Source of the DNA: Desulfobulbaceae bacterium UBA5123
Lineage (GTDB): Bacteria; Desulfobacterota; Desulfobulbia; Desulfobulbales; UBA5123
NCBI GenBank assembly: GCA_002415465.1
Contig: DHYT01000240.1
Span: 1-9,863, forward strand
Reading direction: 5' to 3'
DNA length: 9,863 nt
Shown here piece after piece: positions 1 to 6,842 of this stretch. Position 1 is the first letter of the stretch; each line of letters opens with the position of its first letter. The notes under the pieces are model-generated. The model saw only the letters and a list, made by a program, of their open reading frames with translations, had not been told where the DNA came from and ran no database searches. Both the position numbers and the translations under genes were made by a program.

Positions 1-1
1 G

Positions 2-1489
2 CAGACCCCGGTGCTGGCGATGATTGTCGAACGCGACGACGCCATCCTCCAGTTCCGCCCGCAGTCGTTCTGGGAACTCTCCACCCGTTACCGGGAGGTG
101 GTGTTCAAGTATCCGGGCAAGCGTTTTGAAAAGCCCGAAAAGGCGCAGGCCCTGCTGGACAAGGTCGTGGGCCAGCCATTTGCGATCACCGGGGTCGCCG
201 GCAAGGAAAAGAAGGAACAGCCGCCGCAACTCTTTGATCTTACCACCCTGCAACGCGAGATGAACAAGCTGCACGGGCTCTCGGCCGCCGATACCCTGGC
301 CGCCACCCAGAACCTCTACGAGAAGAAGCTGGTCACCTATCCCCGGACCGATTCCCGCTACCTGAGCGAGGATATGAAGCCGCGGATACCCAAGATCCTG
401 GCCCAGCTCAAGCCCCTGCGGCCGGAACAGATCGAGCCGCTCAACCTCGCCAAGCTGCCGTTCAGCAAGCGGATCATCGACGACGGCAAGGTGACCGATC
501 ACCACGCCATCATCCCCACCGGCGTCAAGCCGGGACAGATGGGCGCAAACGATGAACTGGTCTACGATGCCGTCGCCACCCAGTTCATCGCCGCCTTCCA
601 CCCACCCTGCGTGAAGAAGATCACCACCGTGGACGGGGTGAGTAACGGCGTGAAGTTCGAGGCCAAGGGCACCCAGATCCTCAAACCGGGCTGGACCATC
701 CTCTTCCAGAAAAAGAAACCGGCCCAGGACTCCGCCGACGAGCAGACCCTGCCGGACTTTGCAGAAGGCGAATCCGGGCCCCATGAGCCGTTTCTGCACG
801 AGGGCAAAACCAAGCCCCCCAGCCATTTCAACGAAAACTCGCTGCTCGGGGCCATGGAGGCGGCGGGTAAATTTGTCGAGGATGATGCCTTGCGCGAAGC
901 GCTCAAGGAACGCGGCATCGGCACCCCGGCCACCCGCGCCGCGATCATCGAAACCCTGCTCAACCGCAACTATATCCGCCGCGAGAAAAAGCAGCTCCGC
1001 TGCACCGACATGGGCCGCTGCCTCATCGCCCTGATCCGCGACCCGTTGCTCAAATCGCCCGAAATGACAGGGGAATGGGAGGAAAAGCTCAAACAGATCG
1101 AACGCGGTCAGCTTGACGCCGACGCCTTCATGGCCGGGATTGCGGGCTACATCCGCACCCTCATCGAACAGAGCGGCGCGGAGCAACTGGAGCCGGGCCG
1201 CTGGGGCGGCTGCCCGATCTGCGGCCGGGAGATAATCAGGGGGAACCGCGCCTATGGCTGCTCGGGATGGAAGGAGGGGTGCGACTTCGTGCTTGAACCT
1301 GAGTGTCGCGGCGTAGAGCTCACGCCGCGACAGATCCAGGTGCTGCTCCAGCGGCATATCCTGCCGCAGCCGGTGCGGATCGAGGATGAACCACGGATGT
1401 TAATCCTTTCAACGCAGGGCAAAATCATGGACCTGCGCCTTCCTTCCGCCGCCCGGCAGCAGAAGGGAACGAAAAACGACCGCGACTGA
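2..1489 (+). CDS. topB: DNA topoisomerase III (type IA), 5'-truncated by window edge
   Basis: Relaxes and decatenates DNA by passing a single strand through a transient 5'-phosphotyrosine break. The frame is already open at base 2 and reads QTPVLAMIVERD, the start of the conserved type IA region after the Toprim domain. The true start and the metal-binding Toprim part therefore lie to the left, and the GTG at 11 is internal. The catalytic tyrosine sits in YPRTDSRYL (Tyr codon 338-340). Further on are the FNENSLLGAMEAAG segment (about 826-870) and GIGTPATRAAIIETL (about 914-958), which suit topoisomerase III rather than TopA. The C-terminus carries one zinc-ribbon-like Cys4 unit: CPIC (codons at 1211 and 1220) and C-x6-C (codons at 1259 and 1280). 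The 495 codons present would be about three quarters of a typical 650-residue protein. It converges on truA, 24 bp away, with no clear hairpin between them. Confidence 0.95.
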   Translation, partial: QTPVLAMIVERDDAILQFRPQSFWELSTRYREVVFKYPGKRFEKPEKAQALLDKVVGQPFAITGVAGKEKKEQPPQLFDLTTLQREMNKLHGLSAADTLAATQNLYEKKLVTYPRTDSRYLSEDMKPRIPKILAQLKPLRPEQIEPLNLAKLPFSKRIIDDGKVTDHHAIIPTGVKPGQMGANDELVYDAVATQFIAAFHPPCVKKITTVDGVSNGVKFEAKGTQILKPGWTILFQKKKPAQDSADEQTLPDFAEGESGPHEPFLHEGKTKPPSHFNENSLLGAMEAAGKFVEDDALREALKERGIGTPATRAAIIETLLNRNYIRREKKQLRCTDMGRCLIALIRDPLLKSPEMTGEWEEKLKQIERGQLDADAFMAGIAGYIRTLIEQSGAEQLEPGRWGGCPICGREIIRGNRAYGCSGWKEGCDFVLEPECRGVELTPRQIQVLLQRHILPQPVRIEDEPRMLILSTQGKIMDLRLPSAARQQKGTKNDRD

Positions 1490-1513
1490 GCCCTGCCCAG
1501 TGCCTTTTCCCCA

Positions 1514-2329
1514 TTAGTTGAGGGCGTCCGCCGCCGCACGTGCCAGGAAATCGGCAAACTCGGCTTCGTCATAGAAGGCCTGCTCGAAGAAGAGGCCTGA
1601 GGCCGGGGCGGTGAGTCGGCCGGGCACCTCGGAGGCGCCGCTCAGGCAGTCCGCCACCTCCTCGCGGCCGAGATTGCCCTTCCCCACCTCAACCAGCACG
1701 CCGGCAAGCCGCCGCACCATCCGCCAAAGGAAGTGCGACCCCACCACCCGCAGCCGCAGCATCTCCTCATCCTCGTAGAGAAAAATCCCGTTCAGGAACA
1801 CCTTGGTGGATTTCTTCAACTCTTGCTTCTCGGCAAAGGCTGCGAAATCGTGCATGCCGGCAAAAAGCCGCGACGCCTCGGCCATGGCCCGGGTGTCCAG
1901 GGGCTCCTTCACCCACCAGACGTATTTCTTATGAAAGGCGGATTTGCGTTTGGCGATCTGATAGATATAGCTCCGGCCGATGCAGCTGTGCCGGGCATGA
2001 AAACGCGGATGACAAGGGGCAATCCCCAGCACCGCGATGCTGGCGGGCAGCAGTTCGTTGAACCGCTCCACCAGGGACGGAAGCGGCAGCGAATCGCCGC
2101 CGGTTTCAAGATGAGCGGTATAGGCCACCGCATGGACCCCGGCATCGGTGCGGCCGTGGCCCTGAACATCCACATGCCGGTCGTTGAATATCTCGGCTGC
2201 GGCGGACAGCAGCGCCCCTTGCAGGGTACGGGCGTCGTTCTGCTTCTGCCAGCCGCTGAAGCCGGTGCCGTCATACTCAAGGATCAGGCGATACCGGCGG
2301 CGGGCTCCGGGCTGAATTTGGTCGGACAT
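1514..2329 (-). CDS. truA: tRNA pseudouridine synthase A
   Basis: Cytoplasmic enzyme that isomerises uridines 38-40 in the anticodon arm of many tRNAs to pseudouridine. The 271-residue protein has the usual TruA length. It opens with the family signature YRLILEYDGTGFSGWQKQ (about residues 13-30). The catalytic aspartate is Asp62 in GRTDAGVHA. Further family segments are FHARHSCIGRSYIYQI, HDFAAFA and SHFLWRMVRRLAGVLVEVG. The ATG at 2327-2329 is supported by a GGAG about 10 nt upstream on the minus strand. The first 11 residues (MSDQIQPGARR) are a short polar extension before the core. The next gene on the other side, 225 bp away, is divergent, so truA seems to be transcribed alone or with genes outside this window. 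I saw no convincing promoter for it. Confidence 0.97.
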   Translation of the reverse strand: MSDQIQPGARRRYRLILEYDGTGFSGWQKQNDARTLQGALLSAAAEIFNDRHVDVQGHGRTDAGVHAVAYTAHLETGGDSLPLPSLVERFNELLPASIAVLGIAPCHPRFHARHSCIGRSYIYQIAKRKSAFHKKYVWWVKEPLDTRAMAEASRLFAGMHDFAAFAEKQELKKSTKVFLNGIFLYEDEEMLRLRVVGSHFLWRMVRRLAGVLVEVGKGNLGREEVADCLSGASEVPGRLTAPASGLFFEQAFYDEAEFADFLARAAADALN

Positions 2330-2480
2330 GGGGCGTTGCTCCAGGCGTGATTTACGGTTGCTGCCACAGTATCGGGATCATCACCCGTCGGCAAGGGTAT
2401 ATTTTCCGGCAGGGCGTAAGGCGCATGAGGTCCTCCGCCGATGCTGGCATTTTTTAAATTCACATCTATTAAGTATTTTA

Positions 2481-2510
2481 TTGAACATTCGGAAAACTTT
2501 TCCTTAGAAT
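2481..2510 (+). promoter_or_regulatory. Candidate sigma-70-type promoter for the CheY-like gene
   Basis: TTGAAC (2481-2486) and TAGAAT (2505-2510) are separated by 18 bp in an AT-rich patch that stands out from the GC-rich surroundings. The -10 matches consensus at 5 of 6 positions. Transcription would start near 2517, about 38 nt before the ATG at 2555. The ribosome binding site GGAGAG (2543-2548) lies 6 nt before that ATG. This is pattern matching only. Confidence 0.55.
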
Positions 2511-2554
2511 AAAACGGTTATCGTTATGCAACTAATTACCATGGAGAGATATTC

Positions 2555-2956
2555 ATGCCATTGGATACACCGATCCTGATCGTGGATGGTTCCACCTCGA
2601 TGCGAACCGCCATCAGGCAAATGCTCAAGTCGGCAGGCTACAAGAATATGGTGGTGGCGCGGGACGGGGCTGAGGGTTTGCATGCCCTGAAAGAGGGCTT
2701 GAAGCCCGCCGCGCACAAAATCGGCCTTATCCTTTGTGATTTAACCATGGCCAACATGTCGGGAATGGAAATGCTGCAGGCGGTCAGGAAGAACAGTAAA
2801 CTGCAATCCATTCCCTTCATCATGCTGACCAACGAAAAGAAAGTGGAACAAATCCTTGAGGTGGTAAAAAGAGGCGCCAACGATGTCATCATCAAGCCTT
2901 TCACCGCTTCACTGTTGATCGACAAGGTCCAAAAACTGCTCCCCCCCGCCCCCTGA
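2555..2956 (+). CDS. Stand-alone CheY-like response regulator receiver protein
   Basis: A 133-residue single receiver domain with no output domain, so it should act by protein-protein contact or as a phosphate shuttle. The phosphoacceptor is Asp62 in LILCDLTMANMSG. The switch Thr92 is in IMLTNE and the conserved Lys114 is in IIKPF. The N-terminal acidic pocket reads IVDGSTSMR, so Asp11 is kept but the usual second acid is Gly12. The Pro that normally follows the phospho-Asp loop (MPxMDG) is Ala here. The motif IVDxSTSMR resembles the CheY/chemotaxis-like group more than transcriptional regulators. The ATG follows GGAGAG by 6 nt. The gene lies 266 bp upstream of a hybrid histidine kinase in the same direction, its likely partner. 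It ends in a C7-G-C5 run (2941-2953) encoding the last few Pro/Ala residues. Confidence 0.93.
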   Translation: MPLDTPILIVDGSTSMRTAIRQMLKSAGYKNMVVARDGAEGLHALKEGLKPAAHKIGLILCDLTMANMSGMEMLQAVRKNSKLQSIPFIMLTNEKKVEQILEVVKRGANDVIIKPFTASLLIDKVQKLLPPAP

Positions 2957-2976
2957 CAATCCGTCGGTATTTTTTT
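2953..2976 (+). terminator. Weak candidate intrinsic terminator after the CheY-like gene
   Basis: CTGAC (2953-2957) can pair with GTCGG (2963-2967), including one T-G wobble, across a 5-nt loop, and a run of seven T (2970-2976) follows two bases later. The stem overlaps the stop codon and is short, so termination would be inefficient. Some readthrough into the downstream kinase gene is plausible. Confidence 0.3.
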
Positions 2977-2987
2977 ACTCATGGTTC

Positions 2988-3010
2988 CATCTTGGTCTCA
3001 GTCCAAGATG
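2988..3010. repeat. Inverted repeat in the spacer before the hybrid kinase
   Basis: CATCTTGG (2988-2995) and CCAAGATG (3003-3010) are perfect 8-bp inverted arms around a 7-nt centre. No T-run follows on either strand, so it is not a standard terminator. It sits about 25 bp upstream of the candidate -35 box at 3036, a suitable position for an activator or repressor site, but the binding protein is unknown. Confidence 0.6.
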
Positions 3011-3035
3011 TCATCCCGGCGACCATTAAAAAAAT

Positions 3036-3065
3036 TTGCAACATCTCTAAATAGGCATGTATGAT
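3036..3065 (+). promoter_or_regulatory. Candidate promoter for the hybrid histidine kinase gene
   Basis: TTGCAA (3036-3041) and TATGAT (3060-3065) are separated by 18 bp; the -10 matches consensus at 5 of 6 positions. This would give a long leader of about 150 nt before the ATG at 3223. A 12-bp perfect palindrome lies inside that leader. Support is by motif only. Confidence 0.4.
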
Positions 3066-3121
3066 ATTTCGCAGATCACAATAAAAATCGTACCTATTTC
3101 TTGTTTACTGCCTGCGTCGCT

Positions 3122-3133
3122 TGCATATATGCA
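3122..3133. repeat. 12-bp perfect palindrome in the kinase leader
   Basis: TGCATATATGCA reads the same on both strands. It lies between the candidate promoter at 3036-3065 and the kinase start codon. It could be an operator half-site pair or chance in a locally AT-rich stretch. Confidence 0.45.
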
Positions 3134-3222
3134 TCCTGCCGGGAGTATGAGTAACATATTTTCCATGTCATTTCCGCCTGATAACGGCGTCAACAAATGT
3201 CTGCAAACTTCCCGGAGCAGCC

Positions 3223-5985
3223 ATGGTGTACGACGACAATCTTTATCACGCTGTCTTTGCCCATCTCTCCGAGGCGGTCTTCCTCACCGATGACCACGGC
3301 ACGATCCTTTCAGCCTCCCCCAACGCCCCAGCCGTTCTTGACTTCCACCCCGAAGAGATCAACGAAAAATCATCCATCCAGGATCTTATCGGCGGCATGC
3401 TCGTTGACAACAGCCTTCTGGACACGCAAAGGGAGATAAACGGCATCACGGTGTCTCGGCGGGGTGTCAACGGACGGAAATGTCTTTTTTCCGCGAGGAT
3501 CAGCCGTATCCTTCGCCCCCAGGGGATGCGGATGTATGTTTTTCAGCCACGGCCAACCGATGCGACGAAGGAAAGCAAATCCCAAGCCTACCGCCTTCAG
3601 GTGGAAGCGATAAGCAGGATTGCCAAGCTTGCCAACAGTTCCCTCATCCTCAATCAGGTTCTTGAGCGTATCCTCAACGGGACCCTTGAGACCGTTTCCG
3701 CCTCGGTGGGGATGATCTTTCTTAAAAATCCCGAAAGCGGGCAGTTCTGCTGGGCCGCCTCCGCCGGTCTTTCCGACCGTTTCATCGCCGAATTCAGGGA
3801 TCGCAACATCAGTCCGGGCGAGGGGTTGACCGGCGCCATCGCCATAAACGGCAAGCCAATCTTCATAGCCGAGGATTCCTCGCATGACCCGCGCATTGCC
3901 CGCCCTGTCGTTTGCGAAGAGAACCTGAATTCCTACATCGGCGTCCCCATCCATGTGGCCGAGGAGATCATCGGCGTCATGAATATCCTGACCCGTTTCC
4001 CGGTAACGCTCTCGGAAGATGACGTCACCCTGGTCGGCGCGGTTGGAACGCAGGTTGGCTCGGCAATCCGCAACGCCCAGCTCTATGAAGATCGCAGGAT
4101 TGCCAAGATCGAGCTGCAGCTCGCCAACCGCAAGCTTGAAGAACGGATTCGCGATCAAACCGCCGATCTGGCCAGGGTCAACAGCGAACTGATCAAGGAA
4201 ATCCTGACCCGCAAGGAAACCGAGGATGATTTACGGAAAAGGGAACGGGAGCTCTCCATCCGCAACCGGATCGCCAATGTATTTCTCACCGTTTCCGGCA
4301 AGGAGATGTACGGGGAGGTTCTGCAGGTCATTATCGAGAGCCTGCAATGCCGGCTCGGCATCTTCAGCTATCTCGGCGATAACGGCGAGATGGTTTGCCA
4401 GACGATGACCAGAACCGATGGCGGAAGTTGTGAGATGGCAAAAAAACAGCTCATTCTGCCGCGCAAACAATGGCAAGGGGCCTGGAACAAGCTCTTACTG
4501 ACCAACGAGACCATATCGGCCAACCATCCCTTTGCCACCCCGGACGGGCATCTTTCCATTCACAACTGGCTGGGGGTGCCCATCCTTCACAAAAAGCGCT
4601 TGATCGGCACCCTGCAGGTGGCAAACAAGGACACCGGCTTCATCGACGACGACCTGCAACTTCTGGAAACCATCGCCCGTCACGTGGCGCCGGTTCTCAA
4701 CGAAATCATGCGTCGCAACATGGAGGAAAAAAGCCGGAAACAGGCGCAGAGGGAACTGGCCACGCGCAACCGCGAATTTCTAAGGGCCAAGGAGGATGCC
4801 GAAGCGGCAAGCCGCGCCAAGAGTGAATTCCTGGCCAACATGAGTCATGAGATCCGCACCCCCCTGAACGGCATCATCGGCTTTACCGACGTCGTCCGAC
4901 AGCAGATCACCTCGCCGAAGGAGCGGGATTTCCTGACCATGATCAAGGATTCGGCGGACCGGCTGCTCAACATCGTCAACGACATCCTTGATTTTTCAAA
5001 GATCGAAGCGGGTAAACTCGAACTGGAAGAAACGGCGTTCTCGCTCAGAGGGACCATCGACAGCGCCTTGAGCCTCCTGCTGATCAAGGCGGAGGAGAAA
5101 TCACTGGCCCTCAAATGGCGGATCGACGAGGATGTCCCCGACACCCTTGTCGGCGATCCCGGCCGATTGGTGCAGGTCGTCATCAACCTGATCAATAACG
5201 CTCTCAAGTTTACCGAGCAGGGATCGGTAAACCTGCACATCTGCCGGCTTACAGAACAGGACGGTACGGTTCGACTCCGTTTCGCGGTCCGGGATACCGG
5301 CATCGGCATCGAAGCGGATAAACGCGAGACCATTTTCAAGCCCTTCTGTCAGGCCGACGGCTCCTTCACGCGCAGGTTCGGCGGCACCGGGCTCGGCCTG
5401 ACGATCTGCTCCCAACTGGTCGGTTTGATGGATGGAGAGATATGGCTTGAAAGCGCCACGGTGAAGGCCGGGCCGGCAACGGAAGAAGGCCTGCAACAAC
5501 ATGGCACGACCTTTTACTTTACCGCCCGCTTCGGGACCGGTGCCCAGGCCTGCCGAGAAATGCAGCGGCAGGAAAAAACCCTGCCGGGAGCGACAAAGAT
5601 CGACCTGGCTGATCTGCACATCCTGCTGGTCGAGGATGAATACATCAACCGGACCCTGGCCTGTGAGATTATCAAGCAGCAAAACTGGCGGGTTACGACG
5701 GCCGAAGACGGCCAAGCCGCCTTGGCCTTGTTTCCAACCGACGCCTTCAACCTCATCCTGATGGATATCCAGATGCCGGAGATGGACGGCTACCAGACCA
5801 CCGCCGCCATCCGCGCCAAGGAACAGGAACATGGCGGCCGCATCCCCATTGTCGCGCTCACCGCGCATGCCCTCAAAGGCGACCGGGAGCGGTGCCTCAA
5901 CGCCGGCATGGACGATTATCTCTCCAAGCCGATCCGGCCCGACGAACTGATTGAGGTCGTCGCCAAGCAGCTTGCCTGCGGCTGA
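3223..5985 (+). CDS. Soluble hybrid sensor histidine kinase/response regulator (PAS-GAF-GAF-HisKA-HATPase-REC)
   Basis: A 920-residue hybrid kinase that should autophosphorylate a histidine and pass the phosphate to its own receiver. Domains in order: PAS-like (about 1-110), GAF (about 127-290), coiled coil (about 294-345), second GAF (about 347-500), coiled coil (about 500-532), HisKA, HATPase and REC. The phosphoacceptor is His542 in MSHEIRTPLNG. ATP-site motifs are Asn655/Asn659 in the N box, Asp691-Thr-Gly-Ile-Gly, and GGTGLGL (720-726). The receiver has acidic Glu804/Asp805, phospho-Asp848 in LMDIQMPEMDG, Thr880 and Lys902. I see no signal peptide or membrane segment, so it senses an intracellular cue, unidentified here. 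The ATG follows GGAG (3214-3217) by 5 nt. No Hpt or DNA-binding output is encoded nearby; the CheY-like protein upstream is the obvious candidate partner. No terminator is evident after it. Confidence 0.95.
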   Translation: MVYDDNLYHAVFAHLSEAVFLTDDHGTILSASPNAPAVLDFHPEEINEKSSIQDLIGGMLVDNSLLDTQREINGITVSRRGVNGRKCLFSARISRILRPQGMRMYVFQPRPTDATKESKSQAYRLQVEAISRIAKLANSSLILNQVLERILNGTLETVSASVGMIFLKNPESGQFCWAASAGLSDRFIAEFRDRNISPGEGLTGAIAINGKPIFIAEDSSHDPRIARPVVCEENLNSYIGVPIHVAEEIIGVMNILTRFPVTLSEDDVTLVGAVGTQVGSAIRNAQLYEDRRIAKIELQLANRKLEERIRDQTADLARVNSELIKEILTRKETEDDLRKRERELSIRNRIANVFLTVSGKEMYGEVLQVIIESLQCRLGIFSYLGDNGEMVCQTMTRTDGGSCEMAKKQLILPRKQWQGAWNKLLLTNETISANHPFATPDGHLSIHNWLGVPILHKKRLIGTLQVANKDTGFIDDDLQLLETIARHVAPVLNEIMRRNMEEKSRKQAQRELATRNREFLRAKEDAEAASRAKSEFLANMSHEIRTPLNGIIGFTDVVRQQITSPKERDFLTMIKDSADRLLNIVNDILDFSKIEAGKLELEETAFSLRGTIDSALSLLLIKAEEKSLALKWRIDEDVPDTLVGDPGRLVQVVINLINNALKFTEQGSVNLHICRLTEQDGTVRLRFAVRDTGIGIEADKRETIFKPFCQADGSFTRRFGGTGLGLTICSQLVGLMDGEIWLESATVKAGPATEEGLQQHGTTFYFTARFGTGAQACREMQRQEKTLPGATKIDLADLHILLVEDEYINRTLACEIIKQQNWRVTTAEDGQAALALFPTDAFNLILMDIQMPEMDGYQTTAAIRAKEQEHGGRIPIVALTAHALKGDRERCLNAGMDDYLSKPIRPDELIEVVAKQLACG

Positions 5986-6080
5986 AGACAAGCTGCGATC
6001 AACCTTGGCCGCCTGGGCGCCGGGTCACTGCACGTCTGTCGAGTAACCTCCGGTACGGCACCCGTTACGCGCCTCTTCCT

Positions 6081-6527
6081 TCAGATCATCACCTTGACCA
6101 CCACCTTGCGCACCGCTGCCGGCGGCTCGCCGATACATGGCATGTGGAGATCGTGGGGATAGAGGATGGCGAACATGCCGGCGCTGATCCGGACAAAGGT
6201 CGCCTCGCCGCGATAGAGGGCGTAATCGTCGTTGCCGTCATATTCCTTGAGCAGGGGCTGACCATTGAGAGGCGCATAGCCGATGCTTTCAGCGCCGGAA
6301 ACCAGATACTGGACATCGATATAGCGGCGGTGCCCTTCCAGTTCCACCTCGCGACAGGGGATGGTCTGGTATTCGTTGACGATGGCAAAGAGCCGCTCCC
6401 CGTCGATGGGGTGTTTGCCGACGGCCATGGACGAAAAATCCGTGTTCCCGATGTAGTCCAGGGCGGCGGCGATGCGCCGGCCAAGAGGGGCATACAAAGA
6501 GGCGTTGTCGAGGGTGTCGATGATCAT
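6081..6527 (-). CDS. YhcH/YjgK/YiaL family protein (DUF386, EbgC-like)
   Basis: A 148-residue protein of the family that includes E. coli YhcH, YiaL and EbgC. These are small metal-binding beta-barrel proteins linked to sugar or sialic acid catabolism or anomer handling; the exact reaction is not settled for most members. Visible family features are the motif VELEGHRRYIDVQYLVSG (about 61-78, with Glu64 and His66 as likely metal ligands), ESIGYAPL, and the late YPHDLHMP (123-130) with His125 and His128. The C-terminus RKVVVKV is also typical. Length matches the family (about 150). The ATG at 6525-6527 has only a modest upstream GGGA on the minus strand. No sugar transporter, kinase or glycosidase lies nearby, so its substrate cannot be inferred. 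It converges on the hybrid kinase gene 95 bp away; that gap shows no clear terminator. Confidence 0.92.
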   Translation of the reverse strand: MIIDTLDNASLYAPLGRRIAAALDYIGNTDFSSMAVGKHPIDGERLFAIVNEYQTIPCREVELEGHRRYIDVQYLVSGAESIGYAPLNGQPLLKEYDGNDDYALYRGEATFVRISAGMFAILYPHDLHMPCIGEPPAAVRKVVVKVMI

Positions 6528-6842
6528 TTGTCTGTTCCCGAAGGTCTGTGCAGGTTGCCCGCTGCAACGCCTGAGGCGGCGTCAATGATGCTTTCACGCA
6601 TTGATGGCGAAATGGGGCAAACGTCTGGCGTTTACACACCCTTACCGTAGAACCCTGGGGCAGCGCGAGAGAATTCAACCCTCCCCCCACCTTTTCAGTA
6701 TCACCGGCCCTGCCTGGTGAGATAAGCGTGGGCCCGCCGGCCGGTACATGTCGATACGGACGGAGAGGCAAAGGCGACGGCCCCTTCTCTGCCCCTCCGC
6801 TCCTGGGTTCTCCTTGGCCATTCTCCTTGCCAAGGAGAGATG
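6528..6842. other. 315-bp gene-free spacer rich in short inverted repeats
   Basis: No supportable gene on either strand. From left to right it holds GTTGC/GCAAC (6554-6568), CGCC/GGCG (6568-6578), TCAATG/CATTGA with an 11-nt centre (6582-6604), AAACG/CGTTT with a 5-nt loop (6619-6633), TCACC/GGTGA (6701-6720), and a strong 10-bp hairpin near the right end. On the minus strand this is the leader of the YhcH-family gene and the trailer of the transglutaminase-rhodanese gene. No clear promoter was found. Confidence 0.5.
6809..6838 (-). repeat. 10-bp-stem hairpin just past the transglutaminase-rhodanese stop
   Basis: TCTCCTTGGC (6809-6818) and GCCAAGGAGA (6829-6838) are perfect inverted arms around a 10-nt loop, starting 4 nt after the minus-strand stop codon. 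There is no following T-run in the direction of transcription, so it is a hairpin that may pause, protect or inefficiently end the transcript rather than a canonical terminator. It overlaps a near-perfect tandem repeat (6808-6820 and 6821-6832). Confidence 0.5.

Noticed and set aside
2941..2953. C7-G-C5 homopolymer run at the end of the CheY-like gene as a possible phase-variation or slippage tract.
   Set aside because: A slip would alter only the last few residues after the folded domain, so no switch is likely. It may still be prone to sequencing error.
3057..3293. 78-codon + strand ORF in the spacer before the hybrid kinase.
   Set aside because: It overlaps the start of the kinase in another frame, has no clear ribosome binding site or recognisable domain, and covers promoter-like sequence.
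5986..6080. Possible bidirectional terminator between the hybrid kinase and YhcH-like genes (GTAAC...GTTAC and GGGT...ACCC pairs).
   Set aside because: Arms are only 4-5 bp with long loops and there is no T-run on either strand.
6289..6771. 160-codon minus-strand ORF overlapping the YhcH-like gene.
   Set aside because: More than half is a shadow of the real gene in another frame, and the rest covers the hairpin-rich spacer with low-complexity, protein-unlike composition.
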